From positions 2,232,001 to 2,296,000 of the forward strand of contig CBDCSI010000001.1 of assembly GCA_965221505.1 (NCBI GenBank): DNA of 64,000 nt, read 5' to 3'. Both the position numbers and the translations under genes were made by a program. The notes beneath the pieces were generated by a model. The model was not told the DNA's origin. It worked only from the letters and a program-made list of their open reading frames with translations, and did not search any database. The first letter of the stretch is position 1. Each line of letters begins with the position of its first letter. This document shows, one piece after another, positions 1 through 9,893 of the stretch. The stretch is from CAZPXZ01 sp965221505 (lineage in GTDB: Bacteria; Pseudomonadota; Alphaproteobacteria; Rhodobacterales; CAZPXZ01).

Positions 1-23
1 AAAGTCGTTCATGTCGTTGCCTG

Positions 24-1409
24 TCACAAGAGAAGCCAGGAGCCGAGGCCCAGAAAAACGAAAAAACCGACGACGTCGGTCACCGTGGTCACGAACGTCC
101 CCGAAGCGAGCGCCGGATCGAATCCCGCCCGCTCGCACCCCAGGGGAACCAGAATGCCGGAGAGCGCCGCCACGAACAGGTTCATGATCATGGCGAACGC
201 GAGTACGCCACCCAGCATCGCATCGCCATACCAGAAATAGGCGATTCCCGCGACGATCGCCGCGAACACCAGCCCGTTGGCGACCCCAACCATCGCCTCC
301 CGCATCACCACGCGCCCGGCGTTGGTGCGGGTGAGATCGCGCGCCGCCAGCGCGCGCACGGCCACCGTCAGCGTCTGCGTTCCGGCGATGCCGCCCATCG
401 ACGCGACGATCGGCATCAGGACGGCCAGGGCGACCAGGCGGCTGATCGTCTCGTCGAAAAGGGAAATCACCATGGACGCGAGCACCGCCGTAATCAGGTT
501 CGCGCCGAGCCAGGGAAAGCGCCGCACGGCGATCTCCAGCACCGAGTGGGTGATTTCCTCGTCGCCGACGCTCCCGAGCCGGTGGATGTCCTCCTCCGCC
601 TGGTCTTCCAGCGCGCCCATCGCGTCGTCGATGTTGATGGCGCCGACCAGTCGACCCGAGCCGTCGACGACGGGCGCGGAGACCAGGTGGTACTGGGCGA
701 AGAGATAGGCGACCTCCTCCTTCGGATCCTCGGCGCGGATGGAACGGAACTCGCGGTTCATGATCGATTCCAGCCCGACATGGCGCCGGTTCGCCATCAG
801 GCGGCCGAGGGAAATCGCTCCCACCGGCCGCCCCCGGGGATCGACCACGAAAATCTCGTAGAACTGTTGCGGAAGATCGGACTCGAGGCGCATCAGGTCG
901 ATGACCTGGCCGACCGTCCAGAAGGGAGGCGCCGTCACCACCTCCCGCTGCATCATGCGTCCGGCGCTGTCCTCGGGGAACCGGAGCGCCTGTTCCACCG
1001 CCGCCCGGTCGTGCTGTCGCAGGGCGCGAAGCACCTCTCTGCGTTCCGCCGGCTCCAGATCCTCGAGCAGGTACACGGCATCGTCGGAATCGAGCGCGGA
1101 AACGGCCCGGGCCAGAACGTCCGGAGCGATGACGTCCAGAACCTCGTCCCGAACGTCCTCCTCCAGTTCCGGCAGCGCTTCCGGCGGAAGGTCGTGACCG
1201 AGAACCCGGACCGCGCGCTCCCGATCCTGCGGCGGCAGCTGTTCGATCAGGTCCGCAACGTCCGCCGCGTGAAACTGCGACAAGTGGCTGAGGAACGTCG
1301 CGCGGTCCTCGCGATCCAGCGCATCGACGATTTCGTCGACGACCGCCGGGTCGAGATGCGGCTCCACCGCCGCGTCCGGCTCGAGTTCCGCTGGCGCCGC
1401 GTTTGCCAT
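24..1409 (-). CDS. mgtE: Magnesium transporter MgtE
   Basis: Inner-membrane Mg2+ channel/transporter of the MgtE family, 461 aa. The first half is the cytoplasmic N domain with helical repeats, followed by two CBS motifs (around residues 140-270, containing DPRGRPVGAISLGRL and APVVDGSGRLVGAI). The C-terminal third has about five hydrophobic helices with the family signatures ASMGGIAGTQTL and TTVTDVVGFF. I chose the ATG at 1409 because GGGAGG sits 5 bases upstream; an in-frame start at 1472 would add 21 unconserved-looking residues. It is the last gene of the minus-strand run leuD-leuB-asd-metallophosphoesterase, 180 bp after the latter, so it may have its own promoter. In characterised members the CBS/N domains close the pore when Mg2+ is high. 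Identification is firm from the motifs. Confidence 0.95.
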   Translation of the reverse strand: MANAAPAELEPDAAVEPHLDPAVVDEIVDALDREDRATFLSHLSQFHAADVADLIEQLPPQDRERAVRVLGHDLPPEALPELEEDVRDEVLDVIAPDVLARAVSALDSDDAVYLLEDLEPAERREVLRALRQHDRAAVEQALRFPEDSAGRMMQREVVTAPPFWTVGQVIDLMRLESDLPQQFYEIFVVDPRGRPVGAISLGRLMANRRHVGLESIMNREFRSIRAEDPKEEVAYLFAQYHLVSAPVVDGSGRLVGAINIDDAMGALEDQAEEDIHRLGSVGDEEITHSVLEIAVRRFPWLGANLITAVLASMVISLFDETISRLVALAVLMPIVASMGGIAGTQTLTVAVRALAARDLTRTNAGRVVMREAMVGVANGLVFAAIVAGIAYFWYGDAMLGGVLAFAMIMNLFVAALSGILVPLGCERAGFDPALASGTFVTTVTDVVGFFVFLGLGSWLLL

Positions 1410-1589
1410 TGCCGCCTCCCGGTCGCCGCGGCCCAGCAGGCCGGATGTCGAACGACGGGGCGAATCTACCAAGATTCGCCCGGCTCCGACAGAATTCCCG
1501 ACCGCCTCAGGCCTGCAGCGGGTCCGCTACCGGAGGAGAGACGCCCCGTTCCGTCGCGTCGCCAGGCAAAACGGAGGAGTCCCCGAACG

Positions 1590-2462
1590 TCAGGCGCGCA
1601 CCGGATACCCGGAACCTTCGCGGCCCGCATTCCCGCCTTGCGTCGGCGCCAGAATCACTTCGCGAAGATACGCCCCGATCCCGCGCGTCCGGTCCCATTG
1701 GGCCGGATAGCCGAGCGAAACCTCCTGAAACGGAACCCCGTCGATCCAGTCGGTCTTGCGAATGTGGAGATGTCCGTACACCGCCGCGCAGGCGTTGAAC
1801 CGCCGGTGCCACCCACGGGTTCGCCTGGTTCCGCACCACGGCGTGAACCGCGGCGCTCGCGGCAGCACCGCCAGCCGCTCCTCGAGCGGGAAGTGGTTGA
1901 CCAGAACCGTCGGCAGATCGGCCGGGAGCGCGTTCAGTCGCGCTTCGCTCGCCGCGCAGCGTTTCGCACACCACGCCTCGCGGTCCGGAAACGGATCCGG
2001 CCGAAGGAAGGCCTCGTCGGCACAGAGGCTGCCGGCCTCGCGCGCCCACGGGACGACCCGCTCCCGCGCGACGTCGTCGGGCCGGAAGCTGTAGTCGTAG
2101 AGGAGAAAAAGCGGCGCGACGGCGACCGGTCCGGCGGCCGGGTCCGGAAACAGCGGATACGGATCTTCCGGCGTGACCACGCCGTGGCCTTGCGCGAGGG
2201 AGACGAGCCGCTCGTAGAGCGCCTGCCCGCGCGGCGCGTCGTCGCCTCGCCTGGAGGACCAGAGTTCGTGGTTGCCGGGCACCCAGAGTACCCGAGCGTA
2301 TTTTCCGACCAGCGACTCGAAGCAGGCGTTCAGCAACTCGCTTCCGTTCGCCAGGTCGCCGGCCAGAATCAGCCAGTCTTCGGGATGCGACGGAAACGAC
2401 TCGAACGCCCGCAAGTTCTCCGGGCGGTTCAGGTGCAGGTCCGAAATCGCCCACAAGCGCAT
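1590..2462 (-). CDS. Calcineurin-like metallophosphoesterase
   Basis: Predicted cytoplasmic phosphoesterase of 290 aa. The dimetal motifs are visible in order: SDLHLN (Asp8, His10), AGDLANG (Asp36), GNHELW (Asn64, His65), VNHFPL in the middle and GHLHI near the C-terminus. The start at 2462 places the first metal motif (DLH) at residues 8-10 as is normal; the upstream in-frame ATG at 2531 would add an Arg-rich tail without family resemblance. It follows asd on the same strand with a 156-bp gap. The substrate cannot be inferred; the family covers nucleotide, phosphoprotein and phospholipid phosphatases. Confidence 0.85.
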   Translation of the reverse strand: MRLWAISDLHLNRPENLRAFESFPSHPEDWLILAGDLANGSELLNACFESLVGKYARVLWVPGNHELWSSRRGDDAPRGQALYERLVSLAQGHGVVTPEDPYPLFPDPAAGPVAVAPLFLLYDYSFRPDDVARERVVPWAREAGSLCADEAFLRPDPFPDREAWCAKRCAASEARLNALPADLPTVLVNHFPLEERLAVLPRAPRFTPWCGTRRTRGWHRRFNACAAVYGHLHIRKTDWIDGVPFQEVSLGYPAQWDRTRGIGAYLREVILAPTQGGNAGREGSGYPVRA

Positions 2463-2618
2463 CCGCGCCGCCCTTCCCTTCCTCGTCCCGGACGCTCGCC
2501 GCGCAACCGGTCGGATCGAGCGCGCGGCCACGGCCCGACCGCTCCCCGAAGAACACGACGACCGCCGATCCTGTGCCGTTTCCCCGGTCCTCCGCCGTCC
2601 CCGCCCGTCGGCGGGAGA

Positions 2619-3662
2619 TCAATCCGGACGGCGTTCCCGGAGATGCTCCCGCACGAGGAGTTCCGCGATCTGGATCGCGTTCAGCGCGGCGCCCTTGCGA
2701 AGATTGTCGGATACGCACCACAGGTTCATGCCGTATTTCACGGTCGGATCCAGCCGGATCCGGCTGACGAAGGTCTCGTCGCGCCCCGCGCATTCGATCG
2801 GCGTCGAATAGCCGCCGTCCTTCCGGCGGTCCACGACCGCGACGCCGGGCGCCCGCCCGAGCGCTCCTCTCGCGCCTTGCACCGAGACCGGCCGCTCGAA
2901 TTCGAGATTGATCGCCTCGGCGTGACCCACGAACACCGGCACTCGCACGCAGGTCGCCGTGACGCGGATGTCGGGGTCGAGAATCCTCGCGGTCTCCGCA
3001 CGCATCTTCCGCTCTTCCTTCGTATCGCCGCCGTCCACGAACGAGTCGATGTGGGGAATGACGTTAAAGGCGATCTGCTTGGTGAAGCGTTCCGGTTCCG
3101 CCCGTCCGCTCATGATCACGGACCGCGCCTGAGCCCAGAGTTCGTCCATGGACCGCTTGCCCGCCCCGGAGACCGACTGGTAGGTGGCGACCGCCACCCG
3201 GCGAATTCGCCCGAGATCGTGCAGCGGCTTCAGAACCACCACCATCTGCGCCGTCGAACAGTTCGGATTGGCGACGATCCCGCCGCCGTTCCTGCCGCTC
3301 TCGCGGTATGCGGCGATCGCGGCCGGATTCACCTCCGGCACGATCAGGGGAATCTTCGGGTTTCGCCGGAAGAAGGAGGAATTGTCGATGACGACGCAGC
3401 CCGCCGCCGCCGCCTTGGGAGCGTACGCCTCGGCTACGGCGGATCCGGCGGCAAACAGGGCGATATCCGTCCCCTCGAAGTCGTACCCCTCCAGGGGACG
3501 GCACCGAAGCGCTCTGGAGCCGCATTTGACCTCTACGTTTACGGATCGCCGCGAAGCGAGCGGGACGACCTCGTCAGCCGGAAAGGACCGCTCGGCGAGA
3601 ACGTCCAGCATGACGCGGCCGACGTTTCCGGTCGCGCCGACGACGGCAACCCGGTAACCCAT
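2619..3662 (-). CDS. asd: Aspartate-semialdehyde dehydrogenase
   Basis: Reduces aspartyl-4-phosphate to aspartate semialdehyde with NADPH, the branch point to lysine/diaminopimelate, threonine and methionine. 347 aa. The N-terminal nucleotide-binding loop is GATGNVGR (residues 9-16), the DNSS motif is present, and the catalytic cysteine is Cys135 in NPNCST. The C-terminal domain contains the substrate motif SGAGK. The segment RESGRNGGG just before the catalytic loop is slightly longer than I expect in typical members. It starts 21 bp after leuB on the same strand, an arrangement common in alphaproteobacteria. Identification is firm. Confidence 0.97.
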   Translation of the reverse strand: MGYRVAVVGATGNVGRVMLDVLAERSFPADEVVPLASRRSVNVEVKCGSRALRCRPLEGYDFEGTDIALFAAGSAVAEAYAPKAAAAGCVVIDNSSFFRRNPKIPLIVPEVNPAAIAAYRESGRNGGGIVANPNCSTAQMVVVLKPLHDLGRIRRVAVATYQSVSGAGKRSMDELWAQARSVIMSGRAEPERFTKQIAFNVIPHIDSFVDGGDTKEERKMRAETARILDPDIRVTATCVRVPVFVGHAEAINLEFERPVSVQGARGALGRAPGVAVVDRRKDGGYSTPIECAGRDETFVSRIRLDPTVKYGMNLWCVSDNLRKGAALNAIQIAELLVREHLRERRPD

Positions 3663-3683
3663 TCTCCGGTATCTCGCCGGATC

Positions 3684-4784
3684 TCAAGCGAGCGCGTCGA
3701 CGGCGGCGAGAACCGCGTCCGCCATGCCGGTCGTCGAAACGGTCGCCTCGCCAGGGCCGGCGATATCCGCCGTACGGGCGCCCTCTTCCAGCGCCCGCGC
3801 GACGGCGCCCTCGACCAGGTCCGCGCCCTCGCCGTCGTCGAGCGAATAGCGCAGCGCCATGGCGAAGCTCTGGATCATGGCCAGCGGATTGGCGATGCCC
3901 TGCCCCTCGATGTCGGGCGCCGAGCCGTGTACCGGTTCGTAGAACGCGCGCCCGGGGCTGCCGTCCATGACGCCGAGCGACGCGGAGGGAAGCATGCCGA
4001 GCGACCCGGTCAACATGGCAGCCTCGTCGGAGAGAATGTCGCCGAACAGATTGTCGGTGACGATCACGTCGAACTGCCGGGGATCGCGCAAGAGCTGCAT
4101 GGCGCAGTTGTCCGCGTAGATGTGCGTAAGCGCCACATCGGGATAGTCCGCCGCTAGAGCGCTCACCTCTTCGCGCCAGAGAACGCCCGACTCCATGACG
4201 TTCGCCTTTTCCGCCGAGCAGAGCCTCCCTGACCTCTTGCCGGCGAGTTCGAACGCCACACGAGCGACCCGCCGGATTTCGGAGGTCGTGTAAGACTGGG
4301 TGTTGATGCCCCGGCGCTCCCCGTTCGGCAGCGTCTCGATCCCCCTCGGCTCGCCGAAATACAGGCCCGAGGTGAGTTCCCGCACGATCAGGACGTCGAG
4401 CCCTTCCACCACCTCGCGCTTGAGAGTCGACGCGTCCGCCAGGGCGTCGAAACAGATCGCCGGGCGGAGATTGGCGAACAGGTCCAGCTCCCGGCGAATC
4501 CGCAACAGCCCTCGCTCGGGCTTCCGCTCGAAGGGCAGCGAATCCCATTTGGGTCCGCCGCACGCGCCGTGCAGGATTACGTCCGCGCGTCGCGCCCGGT
4601 CCAGCGTCTCCTCGGCGAGCGGCGTTCCCCGCGCGTCGATCGACGCGCCTCCTACGATGTCCTCCTCGATCTCGAACGCATAGCCGCGCAAGGCGCCGAC
4701 GCGATCGATCACCCGGCGAGTCTCGGCCATGATCTCGACGCCGATGCCGTCGCCCGGCAGCAGGAACAGACTGGGAGTACGCAT
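3684..4784 (-). CDS. leuB: 3-isopropylmalate dehydrogenase
   Basis: Oxidises and decarboxylates (2R,3S)-3-isopropylmalate to 2-oxoisocaproate with NAD+, in leucine biosynthesis. 366 aa, the usual length. It starts LFLLPGDGIGVEIM and carries the metal/substrate block VTDNLFGDILSDEAA and the NAD-binding block YEPVHGSAPDIEGQGIANP, both diagnostic of LeuB. It lies 48 bp downstream of leuD and 21 bp upstream of asd, so the three biosynthetic genes are probably cotranscribed. The leuC and leuA partners are not next to it. The LeuC-like gene at 57-58 kb belongs to another operon and should not be assumed to supply this step. Confidence 0.97.
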   Translation of the reverse strand: MRTPSLFLLPGDGIGVEIMAETRRVIDRVGALRGYAFEIEEDIVGGASIDARGTPLAEETLDRARRADVILHGACGGPKWDSLPFERKPERGLLRIRRELDLFANLRPAICFDALADASTLKREVVEGLDVLIVRELTSGLYFGEPRGIETLPNGERRGINTQSYTTSEIRRVARVAFELAGKRSGRLCSAEKANVMESGVLWREEVSALAADYPDVALTHIYADNCAMQLLRDPRQFDVIVTDNLFGDILSDEAAMLTGSLGMLPSASLGVMDGSPGRAFYEPVHGSAPDIEGQGIANPLAMIQSFAMALRYSLDDGEGADLVEGAVARALEEGARTADIAGPGEATVSTTGMADAVLAAVDALA

Positions 4785-4832
4785 GAGGGAACGTTCCTTC
4801 GAAAAATGGGCGGGCGGTTCTCGGGCCTCGTA

Positions 4833-5447
4833 TCAGAGCCAGGGACGCGAAGCCCGGTGGGCCGCCTCGAACCGGTCGATGTCGCCGACCCGCTGCATGG
4901 TCAGGCCGATGTCGTCCAGACCGTTCAGCAGGCAGTTGCGCCGGAACGGATCGATCTCGAACGAAATCGGCTCCGCCTCGTTCCCGGCCCGACGAATTTC
5001 GCAATCGTCCAGGTCCACCGTCGCCGTCGCCCTATGCGGGTCGGACGCGTCCGCGAGCAGCAGATCGACCTGCTCCTGCGGGAGGGACACCGGAAGAATG
5101 CCGTTCTTGAAGCAATTGTTGTTGAAGATGTCCGCAAAGGACGGCGCGACCACGCAGCGTATGCCGAAATCCAGCAACGCCCACGGCGCATGCTCGCGGG
5201 ACGAACCGCAGCCGAAATTCTCCCCGGCGACGAGAATCCGCGCGTCGCGATACGGCTCGCGATTGAGCACGAACTCGCCGACTTCGGCGCCGGTGTCGGG
5301 ATCCCGGCGCAGTTCCTCGAACAGATGAACCCCCAGCCCGGTCCGCTTCACGGTCTTCAGGAACTGCTTCGGAATGATCATGTCCGTGTCGACGTTGATC
5401 ATCGGCAGCGGCGCCATGATCCCCGTCAACCGCCGAAAGGCTTCCAT
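4833..5447 (-). CDS. leuD: 3-isopropylmalate dehydratase small subunit
   Basis: Small swivel subunit of isopropylmalate isomerase, which with LeuC interconverts 2- and 3-isopropylmalate. 204 aa, normal for the proteobacterial form. Diagnostic blocks are NVDTDMIIPKQFLKTV near the N-terminus, GENFGCGSSREHAPWAL in the middle and FADIFNNNCFKNGILP. The ATG at 5447 is preceded by AGGGGGG with good spacing. It is the first gene of the leuD-leuB-asd run. A second, shorter LeuD-like protein at 56783-57268 lacks several of these residues and is likely catabolic. Identification is firm. Confidence 0.96.
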   Translation of the reverse strand: MEAFRRLTGIMAPLPMINVDTDMIIPKQFLKTVKRTGLGVHLFEELRRDPDTGAEVGEFVLNREPYRDARILVAGENFGCGSSREHAPWALLDFGIRCVVAPSFADIFNNNCFKNGILPVSLPQEQVDLLLADASDPHRATATVDLDDCEIRRAGNEAEPISFEIDPFRRNCLLNGLDDIGLTMQRVGDIDRFEAAHRASRPWL

Positions 5448-5468
5448 GTGCCCCCCTGGAATCAGTCG

Positions 5469-5503
5469 CCGCCCCGCCGCCCGTCGTTCGGGCGGCGGGG
5501 CGG
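5469..5503 (-). terminator. Perfect 15-bp GC hairpin after coxM
   Basis: A 15-bp perfect inverted repeat (5469-5483 with 5489-5503) around the 5-base loop TCGTT lies 16 bp past the coxM stop and before leuD. There is no T-run on either side, so it is either a GC-rich terminator or an mRNA 3' stabiliser separating the cox and leu transcription units. Confidence 0.65.
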
Positions 5504-5519
5504 CCGGAAAGGTGCGGGA

Positions 5520-6314
5520 TCAGGCGCAGCCGGCGACGGCGCGGCGCGTCAGTACCCGGACGAGATTGGCCCGGTAGGCCGGCGTGCCGTGCAGGTCGGA
5601 CAACAGGCCGTCCTCCGAAACCTCGACGCCGTCGACCGACTGCGGAACGAACGAGTCCCGGAGCGCGGCCTCGAGCGCGCCCTGCCGGAATACGCCCGAT
5701 TCTCCCGCGCCGGTAATCGCCACGCGAACGCCGCCGGCGCCGCGCGACACGAACGAGCCGGTCAGGGCGAAGCGGGAGGCGGGCTGGTCGAATTTCCGGT
5801 AGGCGGCGACCGCAGGGATCGCAAACCGCACCGACACCACCAGTTCGCCGGCTTCCAGGGCCGTTTCGAACAGGCCGGTAAAGAAGTCGTCGGCCGCGAT
5901 CTCGCGCGACGAGGTCTGCACGGTCGCCCCCAGTCCGAGAACCGCAGCCGGCCAGTCGGCCGCCGGATCGTGGTTGGCGATCGAGCCGCCGATGGTGCCG
6001 AGATTCCGCACCTGCGGATCGCCGATCCCTCCGGCGAGGGCCGCAACCGCCGGAATGGCGTTCTGCACCGCGCCCGATCGCGCGACCTCGTCGTGCGTCG
6101 TCGCCGCCCCGATGGACAGCGCTCCGTCGCGAATCTCGATGCCCCGGAGCTCGTCCAGCTGCCGGATGTCGACGAGCGACGAAGGCGACGCAAGCCGCTG
6201 CTTGAGGGTCGGGAGAAGAGTCTGTCCGCCCGCGACCGCGGTCGCACCGTCTGCCTGCAGAGCCGCCAGCGCCTCGCCGAGCGAAGCCGGGCGGACATAG
6301 TCAAATGCATACAT
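5520..6314 (-). CDS. coxM: CO dehydrogenase/xanthine dehydrogenase-family FAD subunit
   Basis: Medium, FAD-binding subunit of a molybdenum hydroxylase heterotrimer; it passes electrons from the Fe-S subunit to an acceptor at the membrane or in the cytoplasm. 264 aa. It shows the FAD-binding loops AGGQTLLP (around residue 31) and TIGGSIANHDPAADWPAA (around 110) typical of the family, with the CoxM C-terminal domain following. It is the last gene of the cox operon, 24 bp downstream of coxL. A strong hairpin follows its stop. The family assignment is solid. The physiological substrate is not, because the large subunit is not the form I CO dehydrogenase type. Confidence 0.9.
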   Translation of the reverse strand: MYAFDYVRPASLGEALAALQADGATAVAGGQTLLPTLKQRLASPSSLVDIRQLDELRGIEIRDGALSIGAATTHDEVARSGAVQNAIPAVAALAGGIGDPQVRNLGTIGGSIANHDPAADWPAAVLGLGATVQTSSREIAADDFFTGLFETALEAGELVVSVRFAIPAVAAYRKFDQPASRFALTGSFVSRGAGGVRVAITGAGESGVFRQGALEAALRDSFVPQSVDGVEVSEDGLLSDLHGTPAYRANLVRVLTRRAVAGCA

Positions 6315-6338
6315 CTTCGAATTCTCCTTCCGTCCCGC

Positions 6339-8702
6339 TCAGCCGGCGGCCGCCTGCAGCGCGCTCCACACCCTGCCCGGGGAAGCCGGCATCTCGATGT
6401 GGGTGACGCCCCGCGACGCCAGGGCGTCGTGAACCGCGTTCATGACCGCGGCAGGAGAGCCGATCGCTCCCGCTTCGCCGCATCCCTTCGCCCCGAGCGG
6501 ATTATGGGTGCAGGCCGTGGCGCACATGTCCAGGGTGAAGCTCGGCACGTCGTCCGCCCGCGGCATGGTGTAATCCATGTAGCTGGCGCTCTGGAGCTGC
6601 CCGTCCGCGTCGTAGACGCAATTCTCGACCAGCGCCTGCCCGATGCCCTGGACCAGGCCGCCATGGACCTGGCCCTGCACGATCATCGGGTTGATCACCG
6701 TGCCGAAGTCGTCGGCCGCCGAGAAGCGGTCGATGACGACCGAACCGGTGTCGGGGTCGATCTCCACCTCGCACACGTAGGTGCCGGACGGGAAGGTGAA
6801 GTTCTTCGGGTCGTAGAACGCGGTCTCCTCGAGGCCCGGCTCGAGCGTCTCGATCGGGTAGTTGTGCGGAACGTAGGCGGTCAGCGCCACCGTGCCGAAA
6901 TCCGTGACCTTGTCGGTCCCGGCGACCTTGAACGCCCCGTCTTCGAACACGACGTCCGCTTCGGAGGCCTCCATCAGGTGGGCCGCGATCTTCTTTCCCT
7001 TCTCCACGATCTTCTCGGCCGCGCGAACGATCGCCGAGCCGCCGACGGCGGCGGAGCGGGAGCCGTAGGTTCCCATGCCGAACGGAATCCGCCCGGTGTC
7101 GCCGTGCACCACGTCGACCGAATCCGGATCCACGCCGAGATACTCCGCCACGATCTGCGCGAACGCGGTCTCGTGTCCCTGCCCGTGGCTGTGGGATCCG
7201 GTCAGGAGCGAAACCGAGCCGGTCGGATTGACCCGGATGGTCGCCGCCTCGTAGAGCCCGGCGCGGGCGCCGAGAGCTCCCGCGACCGCCGACGGCGCGA
7301 TGCCGCAGGCTTCGATATAGGACGAGAGTCCGACGCCCCGGATCTTGCCGTCGGCTTCGGACGCCGCCTTGCGCGCCTCGTATCCGGCGTAGTCGGAAAT
7401 CTCCAGCGCCCGATCGAGCACGGTCTGGAAATCGCCGGTGTCGTATTCAAGCGCAACCGGGGTCTGGTAGGGAAACTGGTCCGGCTGGATCAGGTTCCGG
7501 CGCCGCAGCTCCACCCGGTCGATCCCCATCTCCCGGGCCGCCGTCTCCACCAGCCGCTCGACCACGTAGGTCGCCTCGGGCCGGCCGGCGCCGCGATACG
7601 CGTCCACCGGCACGGTGTTGGTGAACACCGCCTGAACCCGGCAATGGATCGCCGGCGTCGCGTATTGGCCGGCGAGCAGCGTCGCGTGCAGGTAGGTCGG
7701 AATGCTCGGCGCGAAGGTGGACAGATACGCACCCATATTGGCCCTCGTGTCCGCGCGGAGGCCGAGAAACTTCCCGTCCGCGTCGAGCGCCAGTTCGGCG
7801 ACCGTCTCGTGGTCCCGCGCATGGGCGTCCGTGACGAAGGCTTCCGAGCGGTCCGCCGTCCACTTCAGCGGACGCCCGACTTCCTTCGAGGCCCAGGTCA
7901 GGAACGCCTCCTCTGCGTAGTGGTAGATCTTGGACCCGAATCCGCCGCCCACGTCCGGAGCGACCACCCGCAGCTTGTGTTCCGGAATGGAGAGGACGAA
8001 CGCGCCCATGAGCAGCCGGATCACATGCGGGTTCTGCGAGGTCGTGTACAGCGTGTATTCGCCGCTCGCGACGTCGTATTCCCCGATCCCGGCCCTGGGC
8101 TCCATGGCGTTCGGAACCAGCCTGTTGTTGACGAATTCGAGCCGGGTCACGTGCGCCGCGGACGCGAACGCCGCGTCGGTCGCCTCGCTGTCGCCGAACG
8201 TCCAATCGAAGCACAGGTTGTTGGGGACGTCGTCATGGACCAGGGTTCCGCCCGCGAGCGCGGATTCCATGTCCACGACCGCCGGGCGCTCGTCGAGATC
8301 CACGCGGATCTTCTCGGCCGCGTCCCGGGCTTCGCTCGGCGTCTCCGCCACCACCGCGGCGATGGGATCGCCGACGTGGCGAACGCTGCCCGAGGCGAGA
8401 ATCGGATGCTTGGGCTCCTTCATCGGTTCCCCGTGCTTGTCGTGAACCAGCCAGCCGCAGGGCAGCCCGCCCAACCCGGCCGCTTCGATGTCCGCCCCGG
8501 TAAACACGCGGATGACGCCGGGCGACGCCTCCGCTTCCGACGCGTCGATGCCGTTGATACCCGCATTCGCGACCTGGGCGCGCAGGAACGCCACATGGGC
8601 CTGTCCGGGCCGGTTCAGGTCGTCGGTATAGGTTCCGCGTCCGGTCAGGAACCGGACGTCTTCGCGGCGCGTCAAGGATGCGCCAATGCCGTTTTCGCTC
8701 AT
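6339..8702 (-). CDS. coxL: Molybdenum hydroxylase large subunit, form II CoxL-like
   Basis: Catalytic Mo/molybdopterin cytosine dinucleotide subunit, 787 aa, the normal CoxL length. The N-terminus has the aldehyde oxidase/xanthine dehydrogenase a/b hammerhead (RREDVRFLTGRGTYTDD), followed by Mo-cofactor loops such as DVGGGFGSK and HGQGHETAF, and the Glu-containing block GCGEAGAIGSPAAV near the C-terminus. The active-site loop (around residue 367) reads AYRGAGR, not the Cys-containing AYXCSFR of genuine form I CO dehydrogenases. Form II proteins have been linked to CO in some bacteria, but their true substrate is disputed, so I would not call this a CO dehydrogenase. Start ATG at 8702; it sits between coxS (26 bp upstream) and coxM. 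Confidence 0.92.
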   Translation of the reverse strand: MSENGIGASLTRREDVRFLTGRGTYTDDLNRPGQAHVAFLRAQVANAGINGIDASEAEASPGVIRVFTGADIEAAGLGGLPCGWLVHDKHGEPMKEPKHPILASGSVRHVGDPIAAVVAETPSEARDAAEKIRVDLDERPAVVDMESALAGGTLVHDDVPNNLCFDWTFGDSEATDAAFASAAHVTRLEFVNNRLVPNAMEPRAGIGEYDVASGEYTLYTTSQNPHVIRLLMGAFVLSIPEHKLRVVAPDVGGGFGSKIYHYAEEAFLTWASKEVGRPLKWTADRSEAFVTDAHARDHETVAELALDADGKFLGLRADTRANMGAYLSTFAPSIPTYLHATLLAGQYATPAIHCRVQAVFTNTVPVDAYRGAGRPEATYVVERLVETAAREMGIDRVELRRRNLIQPDQFPYQTPVALEYDTGDFQTVLDRALEISDYAGYEARKAASEADGKIRGVGLSSYIEACGIAPSAVAGALGARAGLYEAATIRVNPTGSVSLLTGSHSHGQGHETAFAQIVAEYLGVDPDSVDVVHGDTGRIPFGMGTYGSRSAAVGGSAIVRAAEKIVEKGKKIAAHLMEASEADVVFEDGAFKVAGTDKVTDFGTVALTAYVPHNYPIETLEPGLEETAFYDPKNFTFPSGTYVCEVEIDPDTGSVVIDRFSAADDFGTVINPMIVQGQVHGGLVQGIGQALVENCVYDADGQLQSASYMDYTMPRADDVPSFTLDMCATACTHNPLGAKGCGEAGAIGSPAAVMNAVHDALASRGVTHIEMPASPGRVWSALQAAAG

Positions 8703-8728
8703 CGAATTCCCTCCTTCCTGCGCCGGTC

Positions 8729-9193
<465 letters not shown>

Positions 9194-9416
9194 CCGTCTC
9201 ATCCCTCTGAAACTCGCTTGCGCGTACGCGCTCGCATAATGCGTTCGCCGAGCTTGCCGGTCAACCTGCACGCCGGACTGCGCATGCGCCGACGCCTCGG
9301 CCGCCGGACCGGAAAGCCCCCGCCGTGCCGCAGGATCGCCCGCCGACGGAGAACGCCGCACCGGGCGAATCGCGCTACGGGCCGGCGTCCCTGTCCGGCC
9401 GTTCTACTCGCCGCGG

Positions 9417-9893
9417 CTAGGTCGCGCTCTCCGCGATTGCCTCTTCGGCCCGTTCCGGACCCAGGGCGGCGTTGAAGCCCTCGAAAAAGGCCTTGGCGCT
9501 GGACTTCGCGACGGCGTTGATCAGGCGGGATCCGAGCTGCGCGATCTTCCCGCGGATCTGCACGTCGACCTCGTAGCTCAACCGGGTTCCGCCTTCCGAT
9601 TCCTCGAGTCGGACATGCGCGTCGCCGCGGGCCGACCCGGCGGCGCCGGCCTTGCCCTCGCCGGAGATGACGTATCGCTCGCCTTCGACCACGTCGGAGA
9701 TTTCGACGACGCCCTCGAAGCGTGCGTTCACCGGGCCGATCTTGCGCCGAACCACTGCCGCGAACTTGTTGGGCTCGGTGTTCTCGAAGGATTCGCAGCC
9801 CGGTATGCAGGCCTGGAGAGTGACCGGGTCGTTGAGCGCCCGCCAGACGTCCGCCGTCGGCGCCGCGAGGAAGTAGGAATCTTCGATCTTCAT
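9417..9893 (-). CDS. coxG: SRPBCC-fold CoxG-like protein
   Basis: Small hydrophobic-cavity protein of the CoxG/SRPBCC family, 158 aa. It begins MKIEDSYFLAAPTADVWRALNDP and contains ACIPGCESF and the GEGKAG segment typical of CoxG. In characterised cox clusters CoxG helps recruit the enzyme to the membrane, and the C-terminal tail may be the anchor-interacting part; here the tail is short. It is first in the cox gene order, separated from coxS by 223 bp in which I see no gene. A 14-bp palindrome lies 59 bp upstream of its start. Confidence 0.88.
   Translation of the reverse strand: MKIEDSYFLAAPTADVWRALNDPVTLQACIPGCESFENTEPNKFAAVVRRKIGPVNARFEGVVEISDVVEGERYVISGEGKAGAAGSARGDAHVRLEESEGGTRLSYEVDVQIRGKIAQLGSRLINAVAKSSAKAFFEGFNAALGPERAEEAIAESAT

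Noticed and set aside
546..4157. Very long plus-strand open frame opposite mgtE, asd and leuB
   Set aside because: It runs antisense through several well-identified genes, is Arg/Asp/His-rich and has no motifs; such frames arise from third-position GC bias. The same applies to 4569-8774 (+), 34845-37610 (-) and 46573-50277 (-).
6339..8702. Calling coxL an aerobic CO dehydrogenase
   Set aside because: The active-site loop is AYRGAGR (form II), without the Cys needed for the Mo-Cu site.
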